Shown: positions 16,780-26,746, numbered from the stretch's first letter. The stretch: 64,000 nucleotides of DNA from Pedobacter sp. (GCF_031119335.1 NZ_JAVHXT010000018.1:1-64000); one strand, 5' to 3'. The notes: generated from the letters alone by a model not told the origin. Translations and numbers: made by a program.

Positions 16780-17816
16780 TGGAAATCGATTTCGTCATAG
16801 AGAAATTTATATTGGTTACTGCCATATTTGCGATTAGTTTGCTAATTGCAATGTATTCTACCTACGCTGAGCGTAAGGTGGCAGCTTTTTTACAAGATAG
16901 GCTTGGTCCAGATAGAGCTGGTCCTTTTGGTATTTTACAGCCTTTGGCCGATGGTGTAAAGATGTTCATGAAAGAGGAAGTTATTCCGGCAAATGCCAAT
17001 AAATGGTTATTCATGTTTGGTCCTGGTTTAGCAATGCTTTGTGCTTGTATTGGTACAGCGGTTATTCCCTGGGGACAAGACATGATGATAGGGGATAGAC
17101 TGGTAAAATTACAAGTGGCCGATATTAACGTTGGCTTACTTTATATTTTCGGTGTTATTGCTTTAGGTGTTTACGGTGTGATGATTGGTGGTTGGGCATC
17201 TAACAATAAGTATTCGTTGTTAAGTGCTATCCGTGCGGCGTCGCAAAATATCAGCTACGAAATTGCGATGGGTTTATCTATCATCGCTTTGCTATTGGTT
17301 ACCAATTCGCTTAGTCTAAGAGAAATTGTAGCACAACAACACGGTTGGCATTGGAATGTGCTTTATCAGCCGCTAGGCTTTATCATTTTTATGGTATGTG
17401 CTTTTGCAGAAACTAACCGTGCACCATTCGATTTGCCTGAGTGTGAAGCCGAGCTAAACGGTGGATATACCATTGAATATTCGTCAATGAAATTGGGTTT
17501 CTACCTTTTCGCTGAGTATATCAACATGTTTGTGTCATCAACAATCATGGCGGCTTTATATTTTGGAGGTTACAATTATCCAGGGATGGATTACATGGCT
17601 GAGTTGCTAGGACCAACTTGGGCTCCACTTTTCGGTACTTTAATCTTCTTCCTAAAAATATTTGGATTCATCTTCTTCTTCATGTGGGTACGTTGGACCA
17701 TCCCTCGTTTCCGTTACGATCAGTTGATGAATTTAGGATGGAAAGGTTTAATCCCTTTAGCTATCGCGAACATCATTATCACAGGTATCGTTATCGCTAT
17801 CGTAAACAAATTTTAA
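16779..17816 (+). CDS. nuoH: NADH-quinone oxidoreductase subunit H
   Basis: Membrane subunit that forms the entry to the quinone chamber and links peripheral and membrane arms. 345 aa with about eight transmembrane helices; signatures are STYAERKVAAFLQDRLGPDRAGPFG near residue 27 and AFAETNRAPFDLPECEAELN near 210, the latter with the conserved acidic residues of the quinone-proton coupling path. Seven nt separate it from nuoI. Confidence 0.97.
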   Translation: MEIDFVIEKFILVTAIFAISLLIAMYSTYAERKVAAFLQDRLGPDRAGPFGILQPLADGVKMFMKEEVIPANANKWLFMFGPGLAMLCACIGTAVIPWGQDMMIGDRLVKLQVADINVGLLYIFGVIALGVYGVMIGGWASNNKYSLLSAIRAASQNISYEIAMGLSIIALLLVTNSLSLREIVAQQHGWHWNVLYQPLGFIIFMVCAFAETNRAPFDLPECEAELNGGYTIEYSSMKLGFYLFAEYINMFVSSTIMAALYFGGYNYPGMDYMAELLGPTWAPLFGTLIFFLKIFGFIFFFMWVRWTIPRFRYDQLMNLGWKGLIPLAIANIIITGIVIAIVNKF

Positions 17817-17823
17817 GAGAGAC

Positions 17824-18324
17824 ATGGAATCATTAAGCAATAAGAAAAAAGTATTGGTTTCCAAGCCGCTTAATTTGGCAGAGAGACTGTATCTGCCTGC
17901 TATTGCAAGTGGCATGGCAACTACTATTGGTCACTTTTTTAAGAAACCAGCAACGATTAAATATCCAGAGCAAGTGCGTGAATTCTCTATCAACTGGAGA
18001 GGAATGCACTCGTTGAAAAGAGACGAGCAAGGTAGAGAGCGTTGTACTGCATGTGGTTTGTGTGCATTGTCTTGTCCGGCAGAAGCAATTACCATGATTG
18101 CTGCCGAACGTAAGAACGACGAGAAGCATTTGTATCGTGAAGAGAAATACGCATCGGTTTACGAAATCAACATGTTGCGTTGCATTTTCTGCGGTTTATG
18201 TGAGGAGGCTTGCCCTAAAGAGGCGATTTACTTAGATGGACCAATTGTGCCAGCAGATTATTTACGTAAAGATTTTATTTACGGTAAAGATAAATTGGTA
18301 GAAGCTCCTTTAGAGGTAAAATAG
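17824..18324 (+). CDS. nuoI: NADH-quinone oxidoreductase subunit I
   Basis: Ferredoxin-like subunit of the connecting module, 166 aa, carrying clusters N6a and N6b. Two 4Fe-4S motifs are visible: CTACGLCALSCPAEA (about residue 75) and CIFCGLCEEACPKEA (about 120). It is preceded by the conserved INWRGMHSLKRDEQGRERC segment. A dispersed repeat occupies the 94-nt gap to nuoJ. Confidence 0.96.
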   Translation: MESLSNKKKVLVSKPLNLAERLYLPAIASGMATTIGHFFKKPATIKYPEQVREFSINWRGMHSLKRDEQGRERCTACGLCALSCPAEAITMIAAERKNDEKHLYREEKYASVYEINMLRCIFCGLCEEACPKEAIYLDGPIVPADYLRKDFIYGKDKLVEAPLEVK

Positions 18325-18326
18325 TT

Positions 18327-18391
18327 TGTCATTCTGAGCGCAGCGAAGAATCTCTATCAAAACAGATGCTTCCTTCGTCAGCATGACAGTT
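18327..18391. repeat. Dispersed GTCATTCTGAG-type inverted repeat inside the nuo operon
   Basis: TGTCATTCTGAGCGCAGCGA on the left is matched, imperfectly inverted, by TTCCTTCGTCAGCATGACA on the right, giving a hairpin of about 65 nt. It fills most of the nuoI-nuoJ gap. Related sequences (GTCATTTCGA..., CGAGATGACG) occur at 62.1-62.3 kb. No T run follows, so it should not stop transcription. Confidence 0.6.
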
Positions 18392-18418
18392 GAACAAATA
18401 ACAACTAAATAAAAATTA

Positions 18419-18925
18419 ATGGGTACATCAGTATTCTATTTCGTAGCAACACTAAGCGTAATTTGTGCGCTAATGGTGGTTTTTGCAAAAAATCCAATCC
18501 ATAGTGTGCTATACTTAATTCTAACGTTCTTTACGTTTACAGTTCACTATGTGCTTTTAAACGCACAATTCTTAGCGGTAGTTAACTTCATCGTTTACAT
18601 GGGAGCCATCATGGTACTTTTCCTTTTTGTACTGATGTTGCTTAACCTCAATAAAGAAAGTGAACCCAATAAATCGGTTTTCCTGAAAATTATTGGTGTA
18701 ATTGCTGGCGGATGTTTAGCTGTAACCCTAATTGGGTCTTTAAAATCAGTAGCAATTACTAGTCCTTTGGTATTGAAAAACCCAAGTTTAGGTTTAGTAG
18801 AAAGCTTAGGTAAAGAGTTATTCGGTCCGTTTATGTTACCATTCGAGTTATCGTCATTACTATTGTTAAGTGCAATGGTTGGTGCGGTACTTTTAACCAA
18901 GAGGGAGGAAAAAACTAATGGGTAG
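18419..18925 (+). CDS. nuoJ: NADH-quinone oxidoreductase subunit J
   Basis: Membrane subunit of complex I, 168 aa with five transmembrane helices. The conserved NPIHSVLYLILTFFTFTVHY and FIVYMGAIMVLFLFVLMLLN segments are clear; the latter contains the pi-bulge helix region. Overlaps nuoK by 8 nt. Confidence 0.95.
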   Translation: MGTSVFYFVATLSVICALMVVFAKNPIHSVLYLILTFFTFTVHYVLLNAQFLAVVNFIVYMGAIMVLFLFVLMLLNLNKESEPNKSVFLKIIGVIAGGCLAVTLIGSLKSVAITSPLVLKNPSLGLVESLGKELFGPFMLPFELSSLLLLSAMVGAVLLTKREEKTNG

Positions 18926-19247
18926 TTTATTCGAAAATATGCAAGCTGTGCCATTGAACCATTATATTTGGTTCTGCGCACTTATTTTCACCATTGGTGT
19001 TATTGGTGTGTTGGTACGTAGAAATGCCATCATCATTTTCATGTCGGTAGAGTTGATGTTGAATGCAGTTAACTTGCTTTTAGCAGCATTCTCGGTTCAT
19101 CACAATGATCCATCGGGACAAGTATTTGTGTTTTTCATTATGGCTTTGGCTGCTGCAGAGGTTGCAGTTGGTTTAAGTATCATTGTGATGGTTTACCGTA
19201 ACACACAATCAGTAGATATTAATGTATTAAATCGCCTTAAGTGGTAA
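18918..19247 (+). CDS. nuoK: NADH-quinone oxidoreductase subunit K
   Basis: Small three-helix membrane subunit (109 aa) with two buried glutamates important for proton transfer: one in FMSVELMLNAVNLLL and one in AAAEVAVGLSIIV. Start overlaps the end of nuoJ; nuoL follows after 15 nt. Confidence 0.96.
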   Translation: MGSLFENMQAVPLNHYIWFCALIFTIGVIGVLVRRNAIIIFMSVELMLNAVNLLLAAFSVHHNDPSGQVFVFFIMALAAAEVAVGLSIIVMVYRNTQSVDINVLNRLKW

Positions 19248-19262
19248 TTCTAATAAAATAAA

Positions 19263-21164
19263 ATGATTACAAGTTTACTTTGGTTAATTCCAGTTCTTCC
19301 GCTTTTAGGCTTCGTGATTAACGGTTTAGGCCGTAATACATTGAGCAAAGGTGCCGTTGGTTTCATCGGCAGCGGAGTGGTTTTAGCTTCATTTATCCTA
19401 AGCGTTTGTTTTTTCTTCGAATTAAATTCAAGTGTAGAAAAACAGTTTACCGTTAATTTCTTCGATTGGATTAGTGTTGGAGATCTAAAAATTCCTTTGT
19501 CGTTTTTATACGATCCATTGAGTGCAATTATGCTCTTGATCATCACTGGAATTGGCTTTTTAATCCACATCTACTCTACAGGCTATATGCACGAAGATGC
19601 TGGCTTTGGAAAGTTCTTCGCCTACTTAAACCTATTTATCTTCTTCATGTTGATTTTGGTTTTAGGATCAAACTACATCGTAATGTTTATTGGATGGGAA
19701 GGCGTAGGTTTATGTTCATACCTATTAATCGGTTTCTGGTTTACCAACAGCAGTTATGCAAGTGCAGCTAAAAAAGCATTTGTAATGAATCGTATTGGCG
19801 ATTTAGGTTTCCTTTTAGGTGTGTTCTTAATGTTCCAAGTTTTTGGAAGTTTAGAGTTTGCAAAAGTATTCCCTCAAGCAGCTAACATGTTGCCAGGAAA
19901 TGATACGATAACCATCATCGCGATATTGTTATTTATTGGTGCTTGTGGTAAATCTGCACAATTGCCTTTGTTTACTTGGTTGCCAGATGCAATGGCTGGA
20001 CCAACTCCAGTTTCAGCGTTAATCCACGCAGCAACGATGGTAACTGCAGGTATCTACATGATTGCTCGTTCTAGCGTAGTGTTCGACTTGGCGCCAATTG
20101 CACAAAATATTATTGCTATTGTAGGTGCAGCGACTGCTTTGGTTGCGGCTTTAATTGCCTTAACACAAACAGACATCAAAAAAGTATTGGCTTATTCAAC
20201 CGTATCTCAATTGGGATATATGTTTTTAGGCTTGGGCGTTGGTGCTTATACAGGTTCATTCTTCCACGTATTAACTCACGCATTCTTCAAAGCTTTGTTA
20301 TTCTTAGGTGCTGGTGCGGTAATTCACTCTTTACACCACGAGCAAGATATGCGCCACATGGGTGGATTGAAAGTTAAGTTGAAAACTACTTTCGCAACCA
20401 TGATGGTGGGTACCATTGCCATTGCGGGTTTACCTCCATTCTCTGGTTTCTTTTCAAAGGACGAAATTTTAGCCCATACTTATCAATTCAGTCCGGTACT
20501 TTGGGGCGTAGGTGTGTTGACAGCATTTTTAACTGCTTTCTATATGTTCCGTATGATGTTTTTGACTTTCTACGGGAAATTCAGGGGTTCTCACCATACA
20601 GAAGAACACATTCACGAATCACCAAAAGCTATGACTATTCCATTGGTGGTACTGGCAATTTTGGCTGCTGTTGGTGGTTTATTAAATATACCTCATGTAT
20701 TCGGTGGAAACGAGTGGTTAGCACATTGGTTAACGGGAGCGAAGGTTACTCAGAACCATTTGGAGCTAGACCACACTACAGAATTTACTTTGATGACCGT
20801 TTCGGTATTGGCTGCAATTGTTGCAATACTTTTAGCTTACAGCAAATACGTTAAAAAGGCAGATATTCCGGTAGCGGATGAAGCACCTCGTACTGCTTTA
20901 GAAAAATTATCGTACAACAAATTCTATTTAGATGAGATTTACGATACCATTATTAGAAAACCTTTAGATGCATTCTCTAACTTCTTCTATAAAATCATCG
21001 ATAACAAAGTAATTGATGGTTTGGTAAACGGTTTAGGCTGGACTGCCAATGAAGGGAGCAAGAGTTTACGATTATTGCAGTCGGGTAACGTTGGTTACTA
21101 CATCATTATGATGGTTGTTGGTGTTGTGGCACTGTTGCTTTACACTTATTTGTCTATCGCTTAA
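19263..21164 (+). CDS. nuoL: NADH-quinone oxidoreductase subunit L
   Basis: Antiporter-like proton-pumping subunit with the long lateral helix. 633 aa, about 16 transmembrane helices. Hallmarks are YMHEDAGFGKFFAYLNLF near residue 108, FIGWEGVGLCSYLLIGFW (the key glutamate) near 142, and LFTWLPDAMAGPTPVSALIHAATMV near 237. A C-terminal amphipathic extension after about residue 520 fits the lateral helix HL. Followed by nuoM after 20 nt. Confidence 0.97.
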   Translation: MITSLLWLIPVLPLLGFVINGLGRNTLSKGAVGFIGSGVVLASFILSVCFFFELNSSVEKQFTVNFFDWISVGDLKIPLSFLYDPLSAIMLLIITGIGFLIHIYSTGYMHEDAGFGKFFAYLNLFIFFMLILVLGSNYIVMFIGWEGVGLCSYLLIGFWFTNSSYASAAKKAFVMNRIGDLGFLLGVFLMFQVFGSLEFAKVFPQAANMLPGNDTITIIAILLFIGACGKSAQLPLFTWLPDAMAGPTPVSALIHAATMVTAGIYMIARSSVVFDLAPIAQNIIAIVGAATALVAALIALTQTDIKKVLAYSTVSQLGYMFLGLGVGAYTGSFFHVLTHAFFKALLFLGAGAVIHSLHHEQDMRHMGGLKVKLKTTFATMMVGTIAIAGLPPFSGFFSKDEILAHTYQFSPVLWGVGVLTAFLTAFYMFRMMFLTFYGKFRGSHHTEEHIHESPKAMTIPLVVLAILAAVGGLLNIPHVFGGNEWLAHWLTGAKVTQNHLELDHTTEFTLMTVSVLAAIVAILLAYSKYVKKADIPVADEAPRTALEKLSYNKFYLDEIYDTIIRKPLDAFSNFFYKIIDNKVIDGLVNGLGWTANEGSKSLRLLQSGNVGYYIIMMVVGVVALLLYTYLSIA

Positions 21165-21184
21165 AACTAGTTCAAATATCATAA

Positions 21185-22651
21185 ATGGAACTTTTAATAC
21201 TCATATTTCTACCCTTAGTTGGCGCAATTGCCACCGCTTTATTTGCCAAGCAAAACACAGCTAAGGTAGCAGCACTAGCTTTTTCACTTTTCTCATTGGC
21301 TATTGCCATTGGCGTATTGTGTAAATTTACTCCAGATGCAAGCACGCAGTTTGTTGTTAATTTCCCTTGGATTGAACAATTAGGCATTAACTTCCATGCA
21401 GGAATTGATGGAATTAGCATGATTACCGTTTTGCTAACGAATGTTTTAATGCCGTTAATTATTCTGGCTAGCTTTAAACATGAATATAAAAATGCGAATG
21501 CTTTTTATGCACTAGTATTATTTATGCAGACTGGTTTGTTATTGGTATTTACGGCTTTAGATGCTTTCTTGTTTTACATTGGATGGGAAGCTGCTTTAAT
21601 TCCAATTTACTTTATTTGTGCTACTTGGGGAGGTAAAGACCGCATCAAGGTTAACATGAAGTTTTTCGTATACACCATTGCAGGTTCTCTATTCATGCTT
21701 TTGGGTATCATTTACTTATATCTACAAAACCCAGCTAACAATTTCGAGCTAGCTGAATTTTATAAAATTGAATTGGACGCTACACACCAAGGCTGGATTT
21801 TCTGGGCTTTCTTTATCGCTTTTGCTATTAAGATGCCAATTTTCCCATTCCACACTTGGCAGCCAGATACTTATACCACAGCACCAACGCCAGGAACAAT
21901 GTTGTTATCAGGTATCATGTTAAAAATGGGTATTTACGGTGTCATCAGATGGTTGTTGCCAATTGTGCCTCAAGGTGTTCAAGACTGGAGTTGTTTAGTA
22001 ATGATTTTGGCAATTATCGGCGTGGTTTATGCCGCTATCATTGCTTTCATGCAGAAAGATGCTAAACGTTTGGTTGCTTATTCATCAATCAGCCACGTTG
22101 GTTTAATTGCAGCAGGTATTTTCACTTTAAGTCACCAAGGCTTACAAGGTAGCATGATACAGATGTTAAGTCACGGTATCAATGTTATCGGTTTGTTTTT
22201 CGTATTGGATATCATTAACTCTCGTTTAGCAACTAACAAAGTTGATGAATTGGGTGGTTTAGCTAAAGGGGCCCCACAATTAGCAATCACTTTCTTAATC
22301 ATCCTTTTAGGTACAGTAGCTTTACCAGGAACTAATGGATTTATTGGAGAGTTTTTATTGCTGATGAGCGTTTATAACTATAACGCTTGGTTAGGTGCAG
22401 TAGCAGGTTTAACCATCATCTTCGGAGCGGTTTATATGTTCAGAAGCTATCAAAAAATTATGCTAGGCGAAACGAATGCGCTTACCGCTAGCTTTAAAGA
22501 TATCAACGGAACGGAGAAAGTAGTATTGTACACTATCTGTGCATTGATCATTGCAATTGGGGTTTATCCAAAACCATTGATGCAGATTTCAGACGCTTCG
22601 GTACAACACTTATTGGAACAGATTAATCATAAATTAACAGGGATTAACTAA
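21185..22651 (+). CDS. nuoM: NADH-quinone oxidoreductase subunit M
   Basis: Second antiporter-like proton-pumping subunit, 488 aa with about 14 transmembrane helices. Diagnostic segments are FYIGWEAALIPIYFICATWGG near residue 130 (conserved Glu) and PFHTWQPDTYTTAPTPGTMLLSG cut at its core near 222. C-terminal half contains the second conserved lysine region FMQKDAKRLVAYSSISHVG. Two nt before nuoN. Confidence 0.97.
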   Translation: MELLILIFLPLVGAIATALFAKQNTAKVAALAFSLFSLAIAIGVLCKFTPDASTQFVVNFPWIEQLGINFHAGIDGISMITVLLTNVLMPLIILASFKHEYKNANAFYALVLFMQTGLLLVFTALDAFLFYIGWEAALIPIYFICATWGGKDRIKVNMKFFVYTIAGSLFMLLGIIYLYLQNPANNFELAEFYKIELDATHQGWIFWAFFIAFAIKMPIFPFHTWQPDTYTTAPTPGTMLLSGIMLKMGIYGVIRWLLPIVPQGVQDWSCLVMILAIIGVVYAAIIAFMQKDAKRLVAYSSISHVGLIAAGIFTLSHQGLQGSMIQMLSHGINVIGLFFVLDIINSRLATNKVDELGGLAKGAPQLAITFLIILLGTVALPGTNGFIGEFLLLMSVYNYNAWLGAVAGLTIIFGAVYMFRSYQKIMLGETNALTASFKDINGTEKVVLYTICALIIAIGVYPKPLMQISDASVQHLLEQINHKLTGIN

Positions 22652-22653
22652 GC

Positions 22654-24027
22654 ATGAATATCATTATCACCATTGCCGTAACGGCATTAGTAGTACTTTA
22701 TACAGGTTTATTTAAAGCTAAAAAAGCTTTGTTGCCTATCACCTTGCTTGGTCTTTTGGTTGCTTTAGGCTTCACTGTTTGCTCTTGGGATCAACCAACG
22801 GTTCACTTCCAAATGATGCAGATAGATAACTTTGCATTAGCTTTTGCAGCAATTTCTATTATAGGAACATTCTTAATTTTCCTTTTAACACAGCGCTATT
22901 TTGCTGAAAACAGCCCTAACACAGCAGAATATTTCACGTTGATACTTTTTGCTTTGTGCGGTATCATCATCATGGTTTCTTACAAGAACCTTTCTATGCT
23001 GTTTGTGGGTTTAGAAATCATGTCGGTATGTCTATATATCTTGGCGGGTATCAGAAAGCAAAATTTTGCCTCAAACGAAGCATCGTTGAAATACTTTTTA
23101 ATGGGTGCTTTTTCAACAGGTTTCTTGTTGTTTGGTATCGCTTTAGTTTATGGCGCTACTGGCTCGTTTGATATCGATGTAATTCAGACCAATTTGGTAA
23201 ATAACGTTACTAATGTATCGCCTTTATTTTATCCAGGTATTATTTTAATGATGGTAGGCTTGTGCTTTAAAGTTGGTGCGGCTCCTTTCCACTTCTGGAC
23301 ACCAGATGTGTACGAAGGCTCTCCTTCATTAATCACTGCTTTCATGTCTACGGTGGTTAAAACTGCAGGTTTTGCAGCTTTCTTAAGATTGTTTGCGGGT
23401 GCTTTTGAGCCACTACACGATTTCTGGATGCCAGCATTATTGGTAATTGTTATCATCACACTTTGCGTAGGGAATATTACAGCCTTGTTCCAAAGGAACT
23501 TCAAGAGGATGTTGGCTTACTCAAGTATTTCTCACGCAGGTTATCTGTTGTTCTCACTAATCGTATTAACAGCAAATTCTGCAAGTAATGTATTGGTTTA
23601 TGCAGCGGCTTATACTTTTGCAAGTATTGTTGCGTTTGCAGTATTGATCAACGTAAAGCAGAAAACAGGTAGCGATGATATCGAAGCTTTTGATGGTTTA
23701 GCAAAACGTAATCCACTAGCTGCATTGGCTTTAACCATTGCTATGCTTTCATTGGCAGGTATTCCGCTAACAGCAGGTTTTATTGGTAAATATGTGATGT
23801 TTCTGAACGTTTTAGAAAACTATCAAGTTATTTTAGTAGTAATTGCTATCCTAAATGCTTTGATTGGCTTCTATTATTACTTCAGAGTAATTATAGCCGT
23901 TTACTTTAAGGAAGGTAAAGAAGTAGAGTTAGATACACCTATGCAGTACAAAGTGGTGCTGGTTGTTTCAACAATAGTGATCTTAGTTTTAGGTATTTAT
24001 CCTTCGCTTATTTTAAACTTGATATAG
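22654..24027 (+). CDS. nuoN: NADH-quinone oxidoreductase subunit N
   Basis: Third antiporter-like subunit and last gene of the nuo operon; 457 aa, about 14 transmembrane helices. Clear motifs include MLFVGLEIMSVCLYILAG (conserved Glu), APFHFWTPDVYEGSP and FKRMLAYSSISHAGY. No terminator was recognised in the 47 nt before the DedA gene, so read-through into the next genes is possible. Confidence 0.96.
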   Translation: MNIIITIAVTALVVLYTGLFKAKKALLPITLLGLLVALGFTVCSWDQPTVHFQMMQIDNFALAFAAISIIGTFLIFLLTQRYFAENSPNTAEYFTLILFALCGIIIMVSYKNLSMLFVGLEIMSVCLYILAGIRKQNFASNEASLKYFLMGAFSTGFLLFGIALVYGATGSFDIDVIQTNLVNNVTNVSPLFYPGIILMMVGLCFKVGAAPFHFWTPDVYEGSPSLITAFMSTVVKTAGFAAFLRLFAGAFEPLHDFWMPALLVIVIITLCVGNITALFQRNFKRMLAYSSISHAGYLLFSLIVLTANSASNVLVYAAAYTFASIVAFAVLINVKQKTGSDDIEAFDGLAKRNPLAALALTIAMLSLAGIPLTAGFIGKYVMFLNVLENYQVILVVIAILNALIGFYYYFRVIIAVYFKEGKEVELDTPMQYKVVLVVSTIVILVLGIYPSLILNLI

Positions 24028-24074
24028 CATAGCGATATAGAATTTTATTTGTAGTTTTACGAATAATCGGAACT

Positions 24075-24746
24075 ATGCAACAATTCTGGAATCATCTACA
24101 ACATCTCATAGATCCTGAGAAACTGCTGCACCAAGGCGGTTTCTATCTTGTTGTGTTCGTGATTTTCGCAGAGACCGGGCTGTTTTTCGGTTTCTTTTTA
24201 CCTGGAGATTATCTACTCTTTTTGGCAGGAATGTTTGTTGCAACTGGTAAGCTAGATGTAAATATTTATGTATTAGTTTTCTCTTTGATCGTTGCCGCTA
24301 TCTCTGGAAATTTCACAGGCTATTGGTTTGGAAGAAAAACAGGGCCAGTATTACATACCAGAAAAGATACTTTCTTCTTCAAGAAAAAATTCCTTAAAAC
24401 CGCAGAAGAATATTATCGTAAGCAAGGTGCTTTTGCCTTAATCATGGGAAGGTTTGTGCCAATAGTAAGAACCTTTGCGCCAATTGTAGCTGGAATTATC
24501 AGAATGGATTTTAAGAAGTTTGTACTCTATAACGTTTCGGGTGCACTTTTATGGATTTGTTCCTTAACTTTGCTGGGCTATTTTTTAGGTAAAAGTTTTG
24601 CCAAACAGATTGAAGAATATTTGGGTTATATCATTTTTGGATTTATTGCAATAACAACTATCCCATTAGTGATTACCTTTGTAAAGAATAAAATAAAAAA
24701 CAAGAATAATTTAGAAGAAACAGAGTTTCAAAAGAAAGATGATTAA
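24075..24746 (+). CDS. DedA family membrane protein
   Basis: A 223-aa inner-membrane protein of the DedA/SNARE-associated superfamily, implicated in undecaprenyl-phosphate or phospholipid flipping. Signatures: FFLPGDYLLFLAGMFVATG near residue 40 with re-entrant loop, and GRFVPIVRTFAPIVAGI near 130 with the conserved arginines. Four to five hydrophobic segments and a charged C-terminus. It overlaps the pyrophosphatase gene by 8 nt, so the two are probably translated together. Confidence 0.92.
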   Translation: MQQFWNHLQHLIDPEKLLHQGGFYLVVFVIFAETGLFFGFFLPGDYLLFLAGMFVATGKLDVNIYVLVFSLIVAAISGNFTGYWFGRKTGPVLHTRKDTFFFKKKFLKTAEEYYRKQGAFALIMGRFVPIVRTFAPIVAGIIRMDFKKFVLYNVSGALLWICSLTLLGYFLGKSFAKQIEEYLGYIIFGFIAITTIPLVITFVKNKIKNKNNLEETEFQKKDD

Positions 24747-25281
24747 AGAGGAAACCCATCCGTGGCACAGCGTATCTCCTGGTGAAAATTTACCAGAAAC
24801 AGTAAATGCAATTATAGAAATCCCAAAAGGATCAAAAGCGAAATACGAAATAGATAAAGATTCTAACCTAATTAAGTTAGACAGAGTATTGTTCTCATCA
24901 GTAATGTATCCAGCAAACTATGGCTTTATTCCACAAACTTATTGTGATGATAAAGATCCATTGGATATATTGGTATTGTGTTCGGTAGATGTATATCCAA
25001 TGACTATTATCGAAGCTAAAGTTATTGGTGTAATGCACATGATTGACAATGGGGAGCAAGATGATAAAATTATCGCGGTAGCTAAAAACGACCCATCAGT
25101 TAATTACATTAACGATTTGGCCGAGTTACCTCCACACACCATGAAAGAAATTGTAAAGTTCTTTCAAGATTATAAAGCGTTAGAGAATAAACAAGTTACC
25201 ATTGAGCATCTTTTAGGCGTTAGATATGCCCACAAGGTGATTAATGAGAGCATTGAGCTCTATAATAATACATTTAGATAA
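24739..25281 (+). CDS. ppa: Inorganic pyrophosphatase, family I
   Basis: Hydrolyses pyrophosphate and so pulls biosynthetic reactions forward. The 180-aa protein has EIPKGSKAKYEIDKD near residue 27, MYPANYGFIPQTYCDDKDPLDILVL cut at the signature DKDPLDILV near 72, and the metal ligands in the DDKIIAVAKNDP segment. Length and motif set are typical of soluble family I enzymes. Overlaps dedA and lies 6 nt before the CBS-domain gene. Confidence 0.96.
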   Translation: MIKEETHPWHSVSPGENLPETVNAIIEIPKGSKAKYEIDKDSNLIKLDRVLFSSVMYPANYGFIPQTYCDDKDPLDILVLCSVDVYPMTIIEAKVIGVMHMIDNGEQDDKIIAVAKNDPSVNYINDLAELPPHTMKEIVKFFQDYKALENKQVTIEHLLGVRYAHKVINESIELYNNTFR

Positions 25282-25287
25282 TTCTTA

Positions 25288-26709
25288 ATGATTTACTCCG
25301 TCGGTACGCCCCTAGTGGCACTATTAAATGCATATTTTCCAACATCGGTATTGGCAGTGGTTACTCCTGCTGATAGCGATGGAGGATCGATTGGACTACG
25401 CGTTTTATTCGCGTTGTTTTTGGTGTTTTTGAACGGCTTCTTTGTCGCCGCCGAATTTGCAATTGTAAAGGTTAGAGCTTCCCAAATAGAAGTGAAGGCT
25501 AAATCAGGTAGCAGAATTGGTAAAATGGCAAAAAACATCGTTCATCATTTAGATGGCTATTTGGCGGCCACACAGTTAGGTATTACACTAGCTTCGCTAG
25601 GTTTGGGTTGGGTAGGTGAAGGTGTAATGCACACCATCTTTCTAAACATGTTTAATAGCTTCGGTATCGAAGTTAGCGATGCGGCTTTACATACAGCTGC
25701 CACAGTAGTTGCGTTTTCGGTTATTACGATTATGCACATCGTTTTTGGTGAGTTAGCGCCAAAATCATTAGCTATACAAAGGCCGGTTGCCACGACACTT
25801 TTTATTGCAGCTCCTTTGCAGGGCTTTTATATTCTGTTTAGGCCCTTTATTTGGGCATTGAACGGTTTAGCTGCCATTATTTTGAGACCTTTTGGGATAG
25901 ATACCAGTGCTGGGCACGAATCTATCCATAGTAACGAGGAACTGCAATATATCTTAGACCAAGGAAAGGAAAGCGGCGCTTTAGAAGATAATGAACACGA
26001 ATTGATTAAAAACGTATTTGATTTTAATGAGCGTGTAGTGAAGAATATCATGGTGCCACGTACCAAAATTTCGGGAATTGAAAAGAGCGCTCCTAAAAAT
26101 GAAGTGGTAGAAAAAATCATTTCTGAAGGATATTCTAGAATGCCGGTGTATGATGAAATCATTGATAAGATTATCGGAATTATCCATGCTAAAGACGTAC
26201 TTCCATTGTTAGCCAGTCAGAAAGATTGGACACTGGCAGATATCATCAGAAAACCCTATTTCGTTCCTGAAACAAAGAAAATCAATGATTTGTTAAGTGA
26301 ACTGCAACAAAAGCGCATTCAAATTGCTATTGTTTTAGATGAGTTTGGTGGCACCGCAGGTATGGTTACACTAGAAGATATTGTAGAGGAAATTGTAGGT
26401 GAAATACAGGACGAGTACGATGAGGAAAAACCTATTGTTGAGAAAGTAACAGATACAGAGTTTATTGTAAATGCATACGCTACCGTTTATGATGTAAATG
26501 AGTATTTGCCACACGATTTGCCAGAAGATGAAGATTTTGATACCGTAGGGGGCTTAGTGTCCCATGCTTTCGGTAAAATTCCTGAAGTTGGCGATAATGA
26601 AGAATGTTATGGATATCTGTTCACCATCCTTAAAAAAACAGAGCAAAATATTGAAACCGTAAAGCTTGAAATTTTAATTAATAAGAGCGATATGGTCGAC
26701 TTGCACTAG
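25288..26709 (+). CDS. Hemolysin/CorC family CNNM-CBS membrane protein
   Basis: A 473-aa integral membrane protein with an N-terminal CNNM/DUF21 domain (about residues 30-210; FLNGFFVAAEFAIVKVRASQ), a CBS pair (about 225-355; VPRTKISGIE... and DEFGGTAGMVTLEDIVEE) and a C-terminal CorC/HlyC domain (about 375-465; DFDTVGGLV). Members are linked to Mg2+ or Co2+ efflux; the related GldE supports gliding in Flavobacterium. It is followed by a repeat-derived terminator. Confidence 0.92.
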   Translation: MIYSVGTPLVALLNAYFPTSVLAVVTPADSDGGSIGLRVLFALFLVFLNGFFVAAEFAIVKVRASQIEVKAKSGSRIGKMAKNIVHHLDGYLAATQLGITLASLGLGWVGEGVMHTIFLNMFNSFGIEVSDAALHTAATVVAFSVITIMHIVFGELAPKSLAIQRPVATTLFIAAPLQGFYILFRPFIWALNGLAAIILRPFGIDTSAGHESIHSNEELQYILDQGKESGALEDNEHELIKNVFDFNERVVKNIMVPRTKISGIEKSAPKNEVVEKIISEGYSRMPVYDEIIDKIIGIIHAKDVLPLLASQKDWTLADIIRKPYFVPETKKINDLLSELQQKRIQIAIVLDEFGGTAGMVTLEDIVEEIVGEIQDEYDEEKPIVEKVTDTEFIVNAYATVYDVNEYLPHDLPEDEDFDTVGGLVSHAFGKIPEVGDNEECYGYLFTILKKTEQNIETVKLEILINKSDMVDLH

Positions 26710-26711
26710 AC

Positions 26712-26746
26712 GCCCCTCTAAATCTCCCCAAAGGGGAGACTTTTTT
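26712..26746 (+). terminator. Repeat-derived terminator
   Basis: GCCCCTCT then TCTCCCC (26723-26729), loop AAA, GGGGAGA (26733-26739) and a C plus six T's. It is a partial copy of the dispersed CCCCTCT/CTCCCC repeat and begins 2 nt after the stop codon of the CBS gene. Confidence 0.75.
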
